Shown in pieces: positions 35,912 through 44,463 of a stretch of 64,000 nt of DNA (its first letter is position 1; the number at the start of each line of letters is the position of its first letter). Under the pieces are notes generated by a model. It was not told the origin of the DNA, made no database searches, and saw nothing but the letters and a program-made list of their open reading frames with translations. A program made the translations under genes and the position numbers. Origin of the DNA: JAHBXC01 sp964350875. GTDB taxonomy: Bacteria; Planctomycetota; Phycisphaerae; Phycisphaerales; UBA1924. The DNA lies in contig CAYGLT010000002.1 of NCBI GenBank assembly GCA_964350875.1, forward strand, positions 16,390 to 80,389, written 5' to 3'.

Positions 35912-37153
35912 TCAATCAAGCATATGAGCGAGGAGGCCCGGGCGGATTTTCGGCTCGAAACAAGTGCTCTTGGGGGGCATGGTCAGCCCGGCATCGGCGA
36001 CGGCGGCCATCTGCTCGAAGGTCGTCGGGTGGAGCACGAAGGCGACGGCGGCCTCGCCCGAATCGAGCATCCGGTTCACCTCGTCGAGGGCGTCGGCGCC
36101 GCCGACGGTGTTGAGCCGCGGGTCAGAGCGGGGGTCGGTCACGCCGAGGATCGGTCCGAGGACGAGGTCGTTGAGCAGGGATACATCGAGTTGGCGGTCC
36201 GGGGAGGCGCGGTCGATGAGGTCGGGGCGGAAGGTTGCGCGGCGCCATTGAGGGTCGCCCGCGAAGCGGATGCTCATCCCGCCCACGGCGGTCTGGGGGG
36301 AATCGGCGCTCTCGATGGACGCGATCTCCGAGAGTCGGTCGAGGAACCGCTCGGGCGTGAGGTCGCCCAGATCGGTCACGGCGCGGTGGAAGGGAAGGAT
36401 TTTGAGTTGGTTGGAGGGGAAGAGCGCGACGAGGTAGCGGTCGAACTCGTGGGCGCCGCGGGTCTCGATGCCGCGTTCGGCGCGGAACTGCTCGGAGACG
36501 CGTGAGGCGGCGGCGGATCGATGGTGGCCGTCGGCGATGTAGAGGGCTTCGTGGCGGGCGAAGGCGTCGACGAAGGGGGATTCGTCGTCGATTCGCCAGA
36601 CTTCGTGGTGGATGGAGTCCTCGAACTCGTAGAGCGGCTCGCCGCGGGTGGCTTCGTCGAGGAGGTCGATGATGCGCCGGTCTTCCTCGAAGGCGAGCAG
36701 GACCGGCGCGGTGTGGGCGTTCACGGCGTGGAGGAATGCGACATGGGCTTCTTCCTTGGCCGCGCGGGTCTTCTCGTGCTTCTTGATCCGTCCCTCGTCG
36801 TATTCCTGCAGGGAGACGCAGCAGAGCAGGCCGGTCTGGGTGTGGGGTTCGCCCGCGACGGTTCCCGACTGGCGATAGACGAAGACGCGCGGGCGGTCGC
36901 CGTGGACGAACACGCCCTCGTCGAGGAACCGGTTCCAGGCCCGCTTGGCCTGCTCGGGCACGCGGGGGTCTGGGTTGGCCAGGGGTTCGGGGACATCCGC
37001 CTCGGCGTGGCAGACATGAAGGAAGGAGACCGGGTTGTCGCGGGAGAGCGCGATGGCCTCGTCCCGGGTCTCGACATCCCGGCGCAGGCCGACGACTTTG
37101 CCGACGATCTCCGGGGCGGGTCGGACGGCCAGAAATGGAAAGATCTGAGGCAT
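35912..37153 (-). CDS. DUF1015 family protein
   Basis: 413-residue cytoplasmic protein of the DUF1015 family. Typical segments: FPFLAVRPAPEIVGKVVGLRRDV at the start, FVYRQSGT, the central HHEVWRID and the hallmark ALYIADGHHRSAAASRV. The C-terminal QLDVSLLNDLVLGPILG is also family-typical. Members are often beside serA and serC in other bacteria, as here (60 bases before serA on the same strand), which suggests a role tied to serine or phosphoserine metabolism; biochemical function is not established. First gene of the operon. Confidence 0.9.
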   Translation of the reverse strand: MPQIFPFLAVRPAPEIVGKVVGLRRDVETRDEAIALSRDNPVSFLHVCHAEADVPEPLANPDPRVPEQAKRAWNRFLDEGVFVHGDRPRVFVYRQSGTVAGEPHTQTGLLCCVSLQEYDEGRIKKHEKTRAAKEEAHVAFLHAVNAHTAPVLLAFEEDRRIIDLLDEATRGEPLYEFEDSIHHEVWRIDDESPFVDAFARHEALYIADGHHRSAAASRVSEQFRAERGIETRGAHEFDRYLVALFPSNQLKILPFHRAVTDLGDLTPERFLDRLSEIASIESADSPQTAVGGMSIRFAGDPQWRRATFRPDLIDRASPDRQLDVSLLNDLVLGPILGVTDPRSDPRLNTVGGADALDEVNRMLDSGEAAVAFVLHPTTFEQMAAVADAGLTMPPKSTCFEPKIRPGLLAHMLD

Positions 37154-37440
37154 CTGGTGTTCCAGCGGGCGTCACCCGGGCGGTCGCAACGGGGGGACCG
37201 TTCGGGGCACATCCGGTGGGCGTGCGAGTGGGGGAGCGGGCTCGGACGGGCAGAGCGTATCGGGCTCGGGGCCCTACCGCCCGATCCGGCCCGCGGATTG
37301 AGGTTCTCGGGCGTTGCCCGGCTCGCGGCGGGAGGCATTGTTGGGCCGACGAATTCGCGCCCATTCCACCGGGAACCGGGCGTTCCCCGGCGCGTCGTAC
37401 AGGTTTCGACTTCGCGATCTCGATGAGGAGACAGTGCGTG
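37154..37440. other. Divergent intergenic region, no gene seen
   Basis: 287 bases between DUF1015 and DUF1573 genes. G+C-rich, no convincing promoter consensus; the ribosome site GAGGAG at 37425-37430 belongs to the DUF1573 gene. Confidence 0.4.
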
Positions 37441-38619
37441 ATGAAACGGTCTACCAAGCGTTCTTCGGCCCGCCCCGCGGGACTGGTCTGGTCGGCGGCC
37501 CTTGCTGGCGCCCTCGCGATGGGCGCCCCGGCGCTCGCGCAACTCGGCGGCGGGAAGAAGCCCGAAACTCAGCCGGCCCAGCCCGCTGCGCCCGTCGCCC
37601 AGGACGGGATCAAGGTCGCGCCCCGCGCGAGCAACCCCAATGTCGAACCCGTCCGCCGCTCGTCGCCCCCGCTGAGCGCCGAGCCCGCGCGCATCGACAT
37701 GGGTGTTATGAAGCCCGGCGCGAAAATCGCCGGCGCCGTCACCATCACCAACACGGGCGATGAGACGCTCAAGATCGCGCGTGTGAACTCGTCGTGCTCG
37801 TGCACGGTCGCCGACCTCCCCAAGCGTGAACTCGCGCCGGGCGAGAGCGTTGAACTCTCCGCCACGCTCGAAGCGGGCAACTACATCGGCGCGATGCAGC
37901 GCCAGGTCCGCGTGTATGTCGAGGGTTACGCCGCGCCGTACGAGGTCTGGGTCGTCGCCGATGTCTCGTACGATGTGAAGGCCGACCCGGTCTACATCGG
38001 CGCCTTCCAGGGCGACTCGGGCGAGGTGAAAGTCACCGAAGTCAACGGCGACGCCTTCCGCATCCTCTCGATCAACAGCAACGCGCCGACCTTCAAGGAT
38101 TTCGATCCGGCGAACGACGCTCTTTCCAACGAGTACACCCTCACCTGGTCCACCAAGGGCGTCGATCCCAAGGACCTCCCGTACTGGTGGGTGATCGAGA
38201 CCGACCACCCCGACGCGCCGGTCGTTGACCTCCGCGTGCTGCACCCGGCCGTCATGCCGCGCGTCGATCCGCGCCGCGCCTGGCAACTCGCCGAGGACCG
38301 CGCGCTGATCGGCTACCTCGAGCCCGGTGAGGTGAAGAACATCACCATCGAACTGAAAGAGCGCCGCCGCGCGCAAGAGGAACTCCCGCTCCCCGAGGTC
38401 TCGACCAAGCACGACAACATGAAGGTTGAGGTCGTCAAACTCGAGAAGAACGGCGAGGGCTACACCCTCGAACTCGCGCTCTCGGGCAGCGCCCCCGCGG
38501 ACGGCAAGACCCTCATCGTCGAGCCCATCACCATCGAGTGGCGCGACACCGAAGAGACCTTCTGGGTCTTCGGGCGCCTCACGAAGCGTCCGGACGGCGG
38601 CCACGCGCGCGCCGACTGA
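37441..38619 (+). CDS. Exported DUF1573 protein
   Basis: 392-residue secreted or periplasmic protein. The signal peptide (VWSAALAGALAMGAPALAQ) is followed by a Pro/Gln linker and a DUF1573 Ig-like domain (about 80-180) with its signature GAVTITNTGDETLKIARVNSSCSC, in which SSCSC gives the vicinal cysteines. Two more beta-sandwich units follow. GAGGAG 10 bases upstream supports the ATG at 37441. The gene for a MauE-thioredoxin fusion follows after a terminator, a likely functional partner since DUF1573 domains often sit with redox proteins. Role unknown. Confidence 0.88.
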   Translation: MKRSTKRSSARPAGLVWSAALAGALAMGAPALAQLGGGKKPETQPAQPAAPVAQDGIKVAPRASNPNVEPVRRSSPPLSAEPARIDMGVMKPGAKIAGAVTITNTGDETLKIARVNSSCSCTVADLPKRELAPGESVELSATLEAGNYIGAMQRQVRVYVEGYAAPYEVWVVADVSYDVKADPVYIGAFQGDSGEVKVTEVNGDAFRILSINSNAPTFKDFDPANDALSNEYTLTWSTKGVDPKDLPYWWVIETDHPDAPVVDLRVLHPAVMPRVDPRRAWQLAEDRALIGYLEPGEVKNITIELKERRRAQEELPLPEVSTKHDNMKVEVVKLEKNGEGYTLELALSGSAPADGKTLIVEPITIEWRDTEETFWVFGRLTKRPDGGHARAD

Positions 38620-38644
38620 TCCCGAATCATCGATCGATCGCATG

Positions 38645-38678
38645 CCGGCGCTAGGGAGACCCAGCGCCGGTATTTTTC
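38645..38678 (+). terminator. Intrinsic terminator between DUF1573 and MauE-thioredoxin genes
   Basis: CCGGCGCT ... AGCGCCGG with a 10-base loop, followed by TATTTTTC. It lies 25 bases after the DUF1573 stop and 35 before the next start, so it may act as an attenuator if the two genes share a transcript. Confidence 0.8.
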
Positions 38679-38712
38679 TTCCCACGCCCACGCCGCCACG
38701 AGAGCACACCGC

Positions 38713-39801
38713 ATGACCGACGCCCGAGCGAAGGCCCAGCCGCAGCCGTCGAGCCAGACGAAGAAGGGCGTGACGATCGTCGCCGCCCTCGCCGTCACGG
38801 CGTTCCTCGGACTGGGTGTGTACGGCAAGTTGCTCACGACCAAGCCCGTCGATCAGATCGAGCCCATCCCGGGTGAATACCAAGCGGTCTTCGAGGCCGT
38901 CGTCGGGCTGGCGCTGCTCGCGCTGCACCGCTGGGGCGTGATGTGGGCGTTCGTCGCGCTGCTCTTCAGCGGGTTCAGCGGCGTCACGCTCCACCGGCTG
39001 CTCATCGACGCCGAATCGTGCGGCTGCTTCGGGGGATTGAAGATCCCGCCTGAGATCACGCTCTCGCTCGACGCCGCCGTCGTGTTCATGAGCGCGTGGC
39101 TCGCCCGCGCGTGGGGGCTGCGCCCGTGGGGCTTCGCGCTCACGGCGAGCATGATCCCGACGCTCATGATCGCCGGCGCGGTGTACAGCAAGAACGCGAC
39201 TCCCGACGCCGACGCCGAACTGGACGACATCTTCAGCGCGCCCCCGCCGCCGCAGCAGACTCCCGTCACGCCGGCTGAAGGCGACGCCGCGCCGGTTGAG
39301 ACGAAACCCGCGGAAGACCTCGGCGCCGCCGTCGAGACCGGCAAGGTCACCGCGCGCGACGCGCTCCTGCGCATCCCCGCCGCGTTCGATCGCGGCGCGT
39401 TCGGTGAGACGGCCAAGCCCGCGTGGTTCGACGACCTGCGCAAGGCCAGCGACCCGAACGCGTCGCTCCCGTGGCTCATCTATGTCTACAACCGCAATTG
39501 CGACATCTGCCAGGAGCACCTGCCCGAGTGGAACGACGCGCGGCAGATCTACGAGGAAGACTCCGCGAACGGCAACGCCGCGATGGGCGTGCTGCTGATC
39601 GAGTGGGAGGATCTCATCCCGCTCAAGATCCCGACCTACACATGGGGCGCGCACACGCCCATCACATTGCTCGTGGATGACGGCAAGATCGTGCGCGATT
39701 GGCGCGGCGAGTCCCAGCCGAAGATCATCGACATGTACTTCACGACGATGGACAGCGGCCTCGACGACGCGATCGACAACGCCATCCCGGGCACGAACTG
39801 A
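38713..39801 (+). CDS. MauE/DoxX-like membrane protein fused to thioredoxin-like domain
   Basis: 362 residues. The N-terminal half is a four-helix membrane unit of the MauE/DoxX type with the conserved SCGCFGGLKIPPEITL. A linker rich in Pro/Ala/Glu leads to a periplasmic thioredoxin-like domain with a Cys pair in YNRNCDICQEHLPEW (CDIC) and later TPITLLVDDGKIVRDWRG. The layout predicts that the membrane part passes electrons to the CDIC site for thiol reduction or oxidation outside the cytoplasm. No strong ribosome site. Pairing with the Cys-containing DUF1573 protein upstream is suggestive. Confidence 0.85.
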   Translation: MTDARAKAQPQPSSQTKKGVTIVAALAVTAFLGLGVYGKLLTTKPVDQIEPIPGEYQAVFEAVVGLALLALHRWGVMWAFVALLFSGFSGVTLHRLLIDAESCGCFGGLKIPPEITLSLDAAVVFMSAWLARAWGLRPWGFALTASMIPTLMIAGAVYSKNATPDADAELDDIFSAPPPPQQTPVTPAEGDAAPVETKPAEDLGAAVETGKVTARDALLRIPAAFDRGAFGETAKPAWFDDLRKASDPNASLPWLIYVYNRNCDICQEHLPEWNDARQIYEEDSANGNAAMGVLLIEWEDLIPLKIPTYTWGAHTPITLLVDDGKIVRDWRGESQPKIIDMYFTTMDSGLDDAIDNAIPGTN

Positions 39802-42147
39802 TCATTCCGTGAGCCGTGCGGGTTCGTCGGTGGTCTTCCTTGCGCCCCGCGCGATGCGCATGTACCCCGTCGCCACGCCCAACATGAGCAGCCCGACGCC
39901 GAGGAAACTCGCGATCCGCCACGCCGGCTCGACCTCCGCGAGGTCGTAGATCACGGCCTTGCCCGCGGCGACGCAGAGCAACGCGAGCCCGATGTGACGC
40001 ACCGCGGGAATCGTGCGCACGAATCCGGCGACGATCAGCGCGGTCGCGAACACGGCCCACCACACGGTGAGACTCGCGTACTTCGCGGTCTCATCGGTGA
40101 AGGCGATCGACGCGATCCGTGCCGTCTCGGCCGAGGTCGCCATGAACACGAGGATCAGCGCGAACGCGTCGATGCCCAGGCGCACTCCCGCGACATACTC
40201 CGCGCGCCGACCGAGCGACGTGGACACCCGGGCCGCGAGCAGGCCCGCGAAGAGCAGGGCGGCGGCGACGAACCCGGTGTCGAGCAAGGGCGGCGCACTC
40301 GATTCATCCCACCGCTGGACCGGCCACGCGACGGCCCACGCCCCGCTGGACAGCAAGATGATGCAGAGACCGATGGCGCTCGCACCAACACCGCAGAGCG
40401 GGCGAAGCGCGTACGCGAACGCCACGCCGCACGCGAGCCATGCCGCGAACAGCCCGCTCGCGTGCGCGCCTTCGCTCACGAAACCCAGCACAACCAGGCC
40501 CGCGCCGACCGCGGCGCAGCCGAAGCGTGCGCCGAGCGGCCGGGCGTCGCCCGGAAGGGCGTCGCATCCTGAGTCTTCATCGTGCGAGGGGACGAGCGCG
40601 GCGGCGATGAACCACGCCAACGCGCCGAGTGTTGCCAAGAGCGTCCAGCGTGTCAGCAGCACACGACCGATCTCGATCGACTCCCACCCGGCGAACACGG
40701 GCGCCATCGGCACGCCCAGCGCGCTCACGAAGTCGATCGCGAGCAGGCGGCCGGTCGCGAGCAGCAGCACCACGACTCCGTACACGCGGAACGCGCGAAC
40801 GCCGAGCCAGCGCGAGGCGAAGATCGCGCCCACGCCCAGCGCAAGCCCGGCGAGCGACTCCGCGAAGCCGGTCAGGGCCAGCGCGCCCGCGATGACGAAC
40901 AACGCGCCGGATTGCGACGCCAACGCGATGCCCAACGCCTCGACACGCGTGCGCGGCGAATCGCGGAGCACGCGCAGGCCCCCCGCAAACACCAGCCACA
41001 GCAGCCCGGTCGCGACGAACAACGCCGCCGGGGCGTGCCAGGTCTCCGCCGACAGCCCGTGCTTCAGCGTCATCGCGCCGAACAGCGTGGCCCATGCCGT
41101 CAGCGAGAAACTCGCGAGCATCGGGCGCACCAACGGGTTCAGCGCTGTCCGGATCGGGCGTGTGTTGAGGTTGTCGAAGTCGAGTTCGTAGTCCGTGCCG
41201 TCGCGACGGTCGTCGCGCGCGCACGACCAGATCAACTCGCCGTGCACGAGCGCCCAGAACGACGCGAGGAACCCGAGCGTGAGGAACGGGTGATCGTGCA
41301 GGTTGGGCAGCATCCACAGGCCGCCCAGAACAAGCGTCGCCCACCACGCGATCGTGCGCACCGGCGCGAAGGAGTGGCCGATCTTTGCGCACAGCGCGAG
41401 CGCGACGACCAGCATCGCGAGCAGGTGCGCGGGGAAGATGAACTCCGGCCCGCTCGAATCGTTCAGCGCGAAGGGGATGGCGTACCCCGCGATGGTGGAG
41501 AGGATCGCGACGGGCAAACGGCGCGCCCGCGCCGACAGCCCGATCCCCAGCGCGACAACGCCCGCGAGCATCACGAACGCAATGGGCGCGCTGACCAGGT
41601 GGTAGAACCCGTACGCGGCGAAGGCGCTCGCGTACACAACGCCCAGGCCGCCCGCCGTCAGGCCCATCGACGCGAGTCGCCCCCAACGGCGCAGGGCGAA
41701 CTCGCCCGCCGCCAGCAGCGCCCCGCCGAAGAGCGCCGAGAGGACGCACTTCCAGCCGTCGGGGATGTTGCCGAGCCAGCCCCGGTCGTACGCGAGTTTG
41801 AGGAAGAGCGCCGCGGCGATCACGACCGCGCCGGCGCCGAGGACGGCGAAGGTCTTCCCGCCGATGAGCCGCTCGAAGTCGAAGGACGCGGACCCCGACA
41901 CGGGCTGCCTGCGCGTGGTCCGCGGCTCCCATTCCGGCGTTTGCCGGGGCCCGCGAGGGGGTTCGGTGCGGGGTTCGTCCGCCTCGTCCGCCTCGGGAAC
42001 AGGCCGCGACTGCGAAGCCGCCGCCTCGTATCGAGACGGCGGGGCGTCTTCGACGGGCGCGCCGAGCACGAGGAGTTCGAGCGTCTCAACTCGCTTCGAC
42101 AGATCGCGGAATCGACGCTCGATCACAAGGTCGCTGAGATTGGCCAT
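39802..42147 (-). CDS. DUF2339 polytopic membrane protein
   Basis: 781-residue membrane protein of the DUF2339 family. The first 45 residues are a coiled-coil-like cytoplasmic segment (ERRFRDLSKRVETLELLVL), then a 60-residue acidic/Pro linker, then more than 20 hydrophobic helices starting at FAVLGAGAVVIAAALFLKLAYDRGWLG, the family signature. Repeated WxxxL and GxxxG helices run to the C-terminus. The AAGGGAG site 6 bases upstream decides the ATG at 42147. A TTGACA-N16-TAACTT promoter sits in the AT-rich gap before it. Function of the family is unknown. Confidence 0.88.
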   Translation of the reverse strand: MANLSDLVIERRFRDLSKRVETLELLVLGAPVEDAPPSRYEAAASQSRPVPEADEADEPRTEPPRGPRQTPEWEPRTTRRQPVSGSASFDFERLIGGKTFAVLGAGAVVIAAALFLKLAYDRGWLGNIPDGWKCVLSALFGGALLAAGEFALRRWGRLASMGLTAGGLGVVYASAFAAYGFYHLVSAPIAFVMLAGVVALGIGLSARARRLPVAILSTIAGYAIPFALNDSSGPEFIFPAHLLAMLVVALALCAKIGHSFAPVRTIAWWATLVLGGLWMLPNLHDHPFLTLGFLASFWALVHGELIWSCARDDRRDGTDYELDFDNLNTRPIRTALNPLVRPMLASFSLTAWATLFGAMTLKHGLSAETWHAPAALFVATGLLWLVFAGGLRVLRDSPRTRVEALGIALASQSGALFVIAGALALTGFAESLAGLALGVGAIFASRWLGVRAFRVYGVVVLLLATGRLLAIDFVSALGVPMAPVFAGWESIEIGRVLLTRWTLLATLGALAWFIAAALVPSHDEDSGCDALPGDARPLGARFGCAAVGAGLVVLGFVSEGAHASGLFAAWLACGVAFAYALRPLCGVGASAIGLCIILLSSGAWAVAWPVQRWDESSAPPLLDTGFVAAALLFAGLLAARVSTSLGRRAEYVAGVRLGIDAFALILVFMATSAETARIASIAFTDETAKYASLTVWWAVFATALIVAGFVRTIPAVRHIGLALLCVAAGKAVIYDLAEVEPAWRIASFLGVGLLMLGVATGYMRIARGARKTTDEPARLTE

Positions 42148-42181
42148 CGGGGTCTCCCTTCGAAGAGTCCTTCGGCCTTTC

Positions 42182-42209
42182 AAGTTAGCGATTGCTATCT
42201 ATATGTCAA
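42182..42209 (-). promoter_or_regulatory. Sigma70-like promoter of the DUF2339 gene
   Basis: On the minus strand TTGACA (42204-42209), 16-base spacer, TAACTT (42182-42187). The -35 is a perfect consensus. Transcription would start near 42174, about 27 bases before the ATG at 42147, leaving room for the AAGGGAG ribosome site. Confidence 0.6.
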
Positions 42210-42216
42210 GTAAATA

Positions 42217-42750
42217 CTAACTATTTGAAAAGGTCTGATAATGCATGGCCTTACGGCGTTGGATCGACTTCGGAAGCCCGGTCCCGCACTCAGGGCAGAC
42301 CGAGGTCCGGTCCGGATCAAGCCCTTCAAGGTCGTACCCGCACGCCGAGCACACGCCCGGGTCAGGAGTTCCGGCCAGGAGTTCCCGGTCGAAAGCGCCC
42401 CTCACGATCATCAGCAGCGCGAGATAGACCAGCGCCGCCGCGGCGACCCATAGCGCGGGGTGAACCCACGCCATCAGCGTCAGAACGACCATGAGCGGGA
42501 TATACACGCGGGGCACGGATCGCCGCAGGTCGGTCTGCCACAGGACCGCGAAAACCACGCCCGTGAACGCGATATTGCTTGCGATCAGCGCGCCCACGAG
42601 GACCGCGGCCCCGCCGTTCAGCGACGCTCCCGAGTGCGATTGCGCCACGAAACCGGCCATCGTGCCCATCACGAAGTGCGCCGCCGTGATGAGCCCCCAG
42701 AGCCCGGCGCCCGCCAAGAACCCGCGCTCCCAAGGCCTTCGCTCGCGCAT
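42217..42750 (-). CDS. Membrane protein with C-terminal zinc ribbon
   Basis: 177-residue protein of unknown function with four predicted membrane helices (FLAGAGLWGLITAAHFVMG, AVLVGALIASNIAFTGVVF, YIPLMVVLTLMAWVHPALW, VAAAALVYLALLMIV) and a C-terminal ribbon CSACGYDLEGLDPDRTSVCPECG. It has the same overall plan as the protein at 14167-14739, though the helices are not obviously alike. The last nine residues (MHYQTFSNS) are encoded by AT-rich DNA that differs from the rest of the gene. The ATG at 42750 has no ribosome site; TAAGAT lies 5 bases upstream. Confidence 0.78.
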   Translation of the reverse strand: MRERRPWERGFLAGAGLWGLITAAHFVMGTMAGFVAQSHSGASLNGGAAVLVGALIASNIAFTGVVFAVLWQTDLRRSVPRVYIPLMVVLTLMAWVHPALWVAAAALVYLALLMIVRGAFDRELLAGTPDPGVCSACGYDLEGLDPDRTSVCPECGTGLPKSIQRRKAMHYQTFSNS

Positions 42751-42755
42751 GCGCG

Positions 42756-42761
42756 ATCTTA
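42756..42761 (-). promoter_or_regulatory. -10-like box TAAGAT, candidate leaderless promoter
   Basis: TAAGAT on the minus strand 5 bases before the ATG at 42750; no ribosome site. Confidence 0.45.
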
Positions 42762-42860
42762 CTTCTCGCGGCTGACAGCGGTTCGGCACGCCCCGAACGC
42801 TGTAAGATTGAATCCCCGACCGCACCGGCCACGACGCCCAACCCCAACGGAGGACTCCCC

Positions 42861-43397
42861 ATGCCCGTCGCATCCCCCATGAACCTCAGGAAGTGGGTCA
42901 ACGAGCACCGCGACAAACTGAAGCCGCCCGTCGGCAATCAGTGCATGTACGACGAGGGGGACTTCATCATCATGATCGTCGGCGGCCCCAACGCCCGCCG
43001 CGACTACCACATCAACACCACCGAGGAGTTCTTCTACCAGATCGAGGGCGACATGAACCTCCGCATCCTCGAGAACGGCAAGCCCCGCGATGTCGTCATC
43101 CGCGAGGGCGATGTCTTCATGCTCCCGGCCAACATCCCGCACTCGCCCCAGCGCCCCGCCGGCACCGTCGGCATGGTCGTCGAGCGCAAGCGACCCGACG
43201 GCGCGGTCGACCACCTCCGCTTCAATTGCGAGAAGTGCGGCGCCGTCCTCCACGAGGACACCTTCGAACTCGAGAACATCGTGACCCAACTCAAGGCCGC
43301 GATGGAGAAGTTCTGGGGCAGCGACGACCTGCGCACCTGCAAGAAGTGCGGCCACAAGATGGAGAAGCCCGACGGCCCCATCATGCCCGTCGACTGA
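42861..43397 (+). CDS. nbaC: 3-Hydroxyanthranilate 3,4-dioxygenase
   Basis: Opens the ring of 3-hydroxyanthranilate to 2-amino-3-carboxymuconate semialdehyde using Fe(II) and O2. The 178-residue cupin has the iron ligands His50 and Glu56 (DYHINTTEEFFYQIEGD) and His94 (LPANIPHSPQRP), with the substrate-binding Arg47 and Arg98. A second, rubredoxin-like metal site is formed by CEKC and CKKC near the C-terminus, as in bacterial forms. GGAGGACT upstream is a good ribosome site. First gene of the kynurenine unit; the next gene starts 7 bases after its stop. Confidence 0.96.
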   Translation: MPVASPMNLRKWVNEHRDKLKPPVGNQCMYDEGDFIIMIVGGPNARRDYHINTTEEFFYQIEGDMNLRILENGKPRDVVIREGDVFMLPANIPHSPQRPAGTVGMVVERKRPDGAVDHLRFNCEKCGAVLHEDTFELENIVTQLKAAMEKFWGSDDLRTCKKCGHKMEKPDGPIMPVD

Positions 43398-43404
43398 TCC
43401 ACGC

Positions 43405-44463
43405 ATGCTCAAGATCGACATCCACACCCACATCCTCCCCGAGACATGGCCCAACCTCTCCGAGAAGTTCGGCTACGGAGGGTTCGTGCGCCTGGAGCAT
43501 TGCGGCTCCTGCCGCGCGAAGATGATGGTCGACGACAAGTCGTTCCGCGAGATCGAGTCCAACTGCTGGGACCCGAAGGTCCGACTCGACGAATGCGCCG
43601 CTTGCTCCGTCGATGTGCAGGCACTCTCGACCGTGCCGGTCATGTTCGCGTACTGGGCCAAGCCGCGCGACACGCTCGACATCGCGCGCATGCTCAACGA
43701 TCACCTCGCGGGCGTCGTGAACGACTTCCCCGACCGTTTCGTCGGGCTGGGCACGATCCCCATGCAGGCGCCCGACCTCGCGTGCGAGGAACTCGAGCGG
43801 TGCGTGAAAGACCTCGGGCTCCACGGCGTGCAGATCGGCACGCATGTGAACGGCTGGAACCTCGACGAGCCCGCGCTCTTCCCGGTGTTCGAACTCGCGC
43901 AGAAACTCGGCGCCGCCGTCTTTGTCCACCCGTGGGACATGCTCGCTCGCGAGCGGATGCAGCAGTACTGGCTGTCGTGGCTCGTGGGCATGCCCGCCGA
44001 GACCACGCTCGCCATCTGCTCGATGATCTTCGGCGGCGTGCTCGAACGCCTCCCCGACCTGCGCGTCTGCTTCGCGCACGGCGCCGGCTCCTTCCCCGGA
44101 ACCTGCGGCCGCATCAAGCACGGATTCGATGTCCGCCCCGACCTCTGCGCCGTGAACAACGAGCGCGACCCGATGGACTACATGGGCCGCTTCTGGGCGG
44201 ATTCGCTCGTTCACGATGAAGCCTGCCTCAAGCGCCTCGTCGATCTCATCGGGGCCAACCGCGTGTGCATGGGTTCGGACTACCCGTTCCCCCTCGGCGA
44301 GCACCGCCCGGGCGAACTCATCGAGCGCGCGAGCGGGCTCGATCAGAACACGAAGGCCATGCTGCTCGGCGGCGCCGCCCTCGAGTTCCTCAACACCACC
44401 GAGAGCGAACTCCGCGCCAAGGGCGCGGGCAAGATCCGTGAAGCGAAGGGAGCGATTCGTTGA
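43405..44463 (+). CDS. nbaD: 2-Amino-3-carboxymuconate-6-semialdehyde decarboxylase (amidohydrolase)
   Basis: Zinc-dependent decarboxylase (ACMSD) that takes the dioxygenase product to 2-aminomuconate semialdehyde. The 352-residue protein has the metal motif IDIHTHILP (His7, His9), then AVFVHPWDML and VCFAHGAG (further His), and MGSDYPFPLGEH (metal Asp). These agree with the ACMSD family of amidohydrolases. A Cys-rich segment CGSCRAKMM near residues 32-40 is also present in family members. It follows nbaC by 7 bases and overlaps kynU by 4 bases. Confidence 0.95.
   Translation: MLKIDIHTHILPETWPNLSEKFGYGGFVRLEHCGSCRAKMMVDDKSFREIESNCWDPKVRLDECAACSVDVQALSTVPVMFAYWAKPRDTLDIARMLNDHLAGVVNDFPDRFVGLGTIPMQAPDLACEELERCVKDLGLHGVQIGTHVNGWNLDEPALFPVFELAQKLGAAVFVHPWDMLARERMQQYWLSWLVGMPAETTLAICSMIFGGVLERLPDLRVCFAHGAGSFPGTCGRIKHGFDVRPDLCAVNNERDPMDYMGRFWADSLVHDEACLKRLVDLIGANRVCMGSDYPFPLGEHRPGELIERASGLDQNTKAMLLGGAALEFLNTTESELRAKGAGKIREAKGAIR

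Noticed and set aside
36721..39654. Open frame of about 980 codons on the minus strand
   Set aside because: Antisense to the DUF1573 and MauE-thioredoxin genes and overlapping DUF1015; composition is shadow-like.
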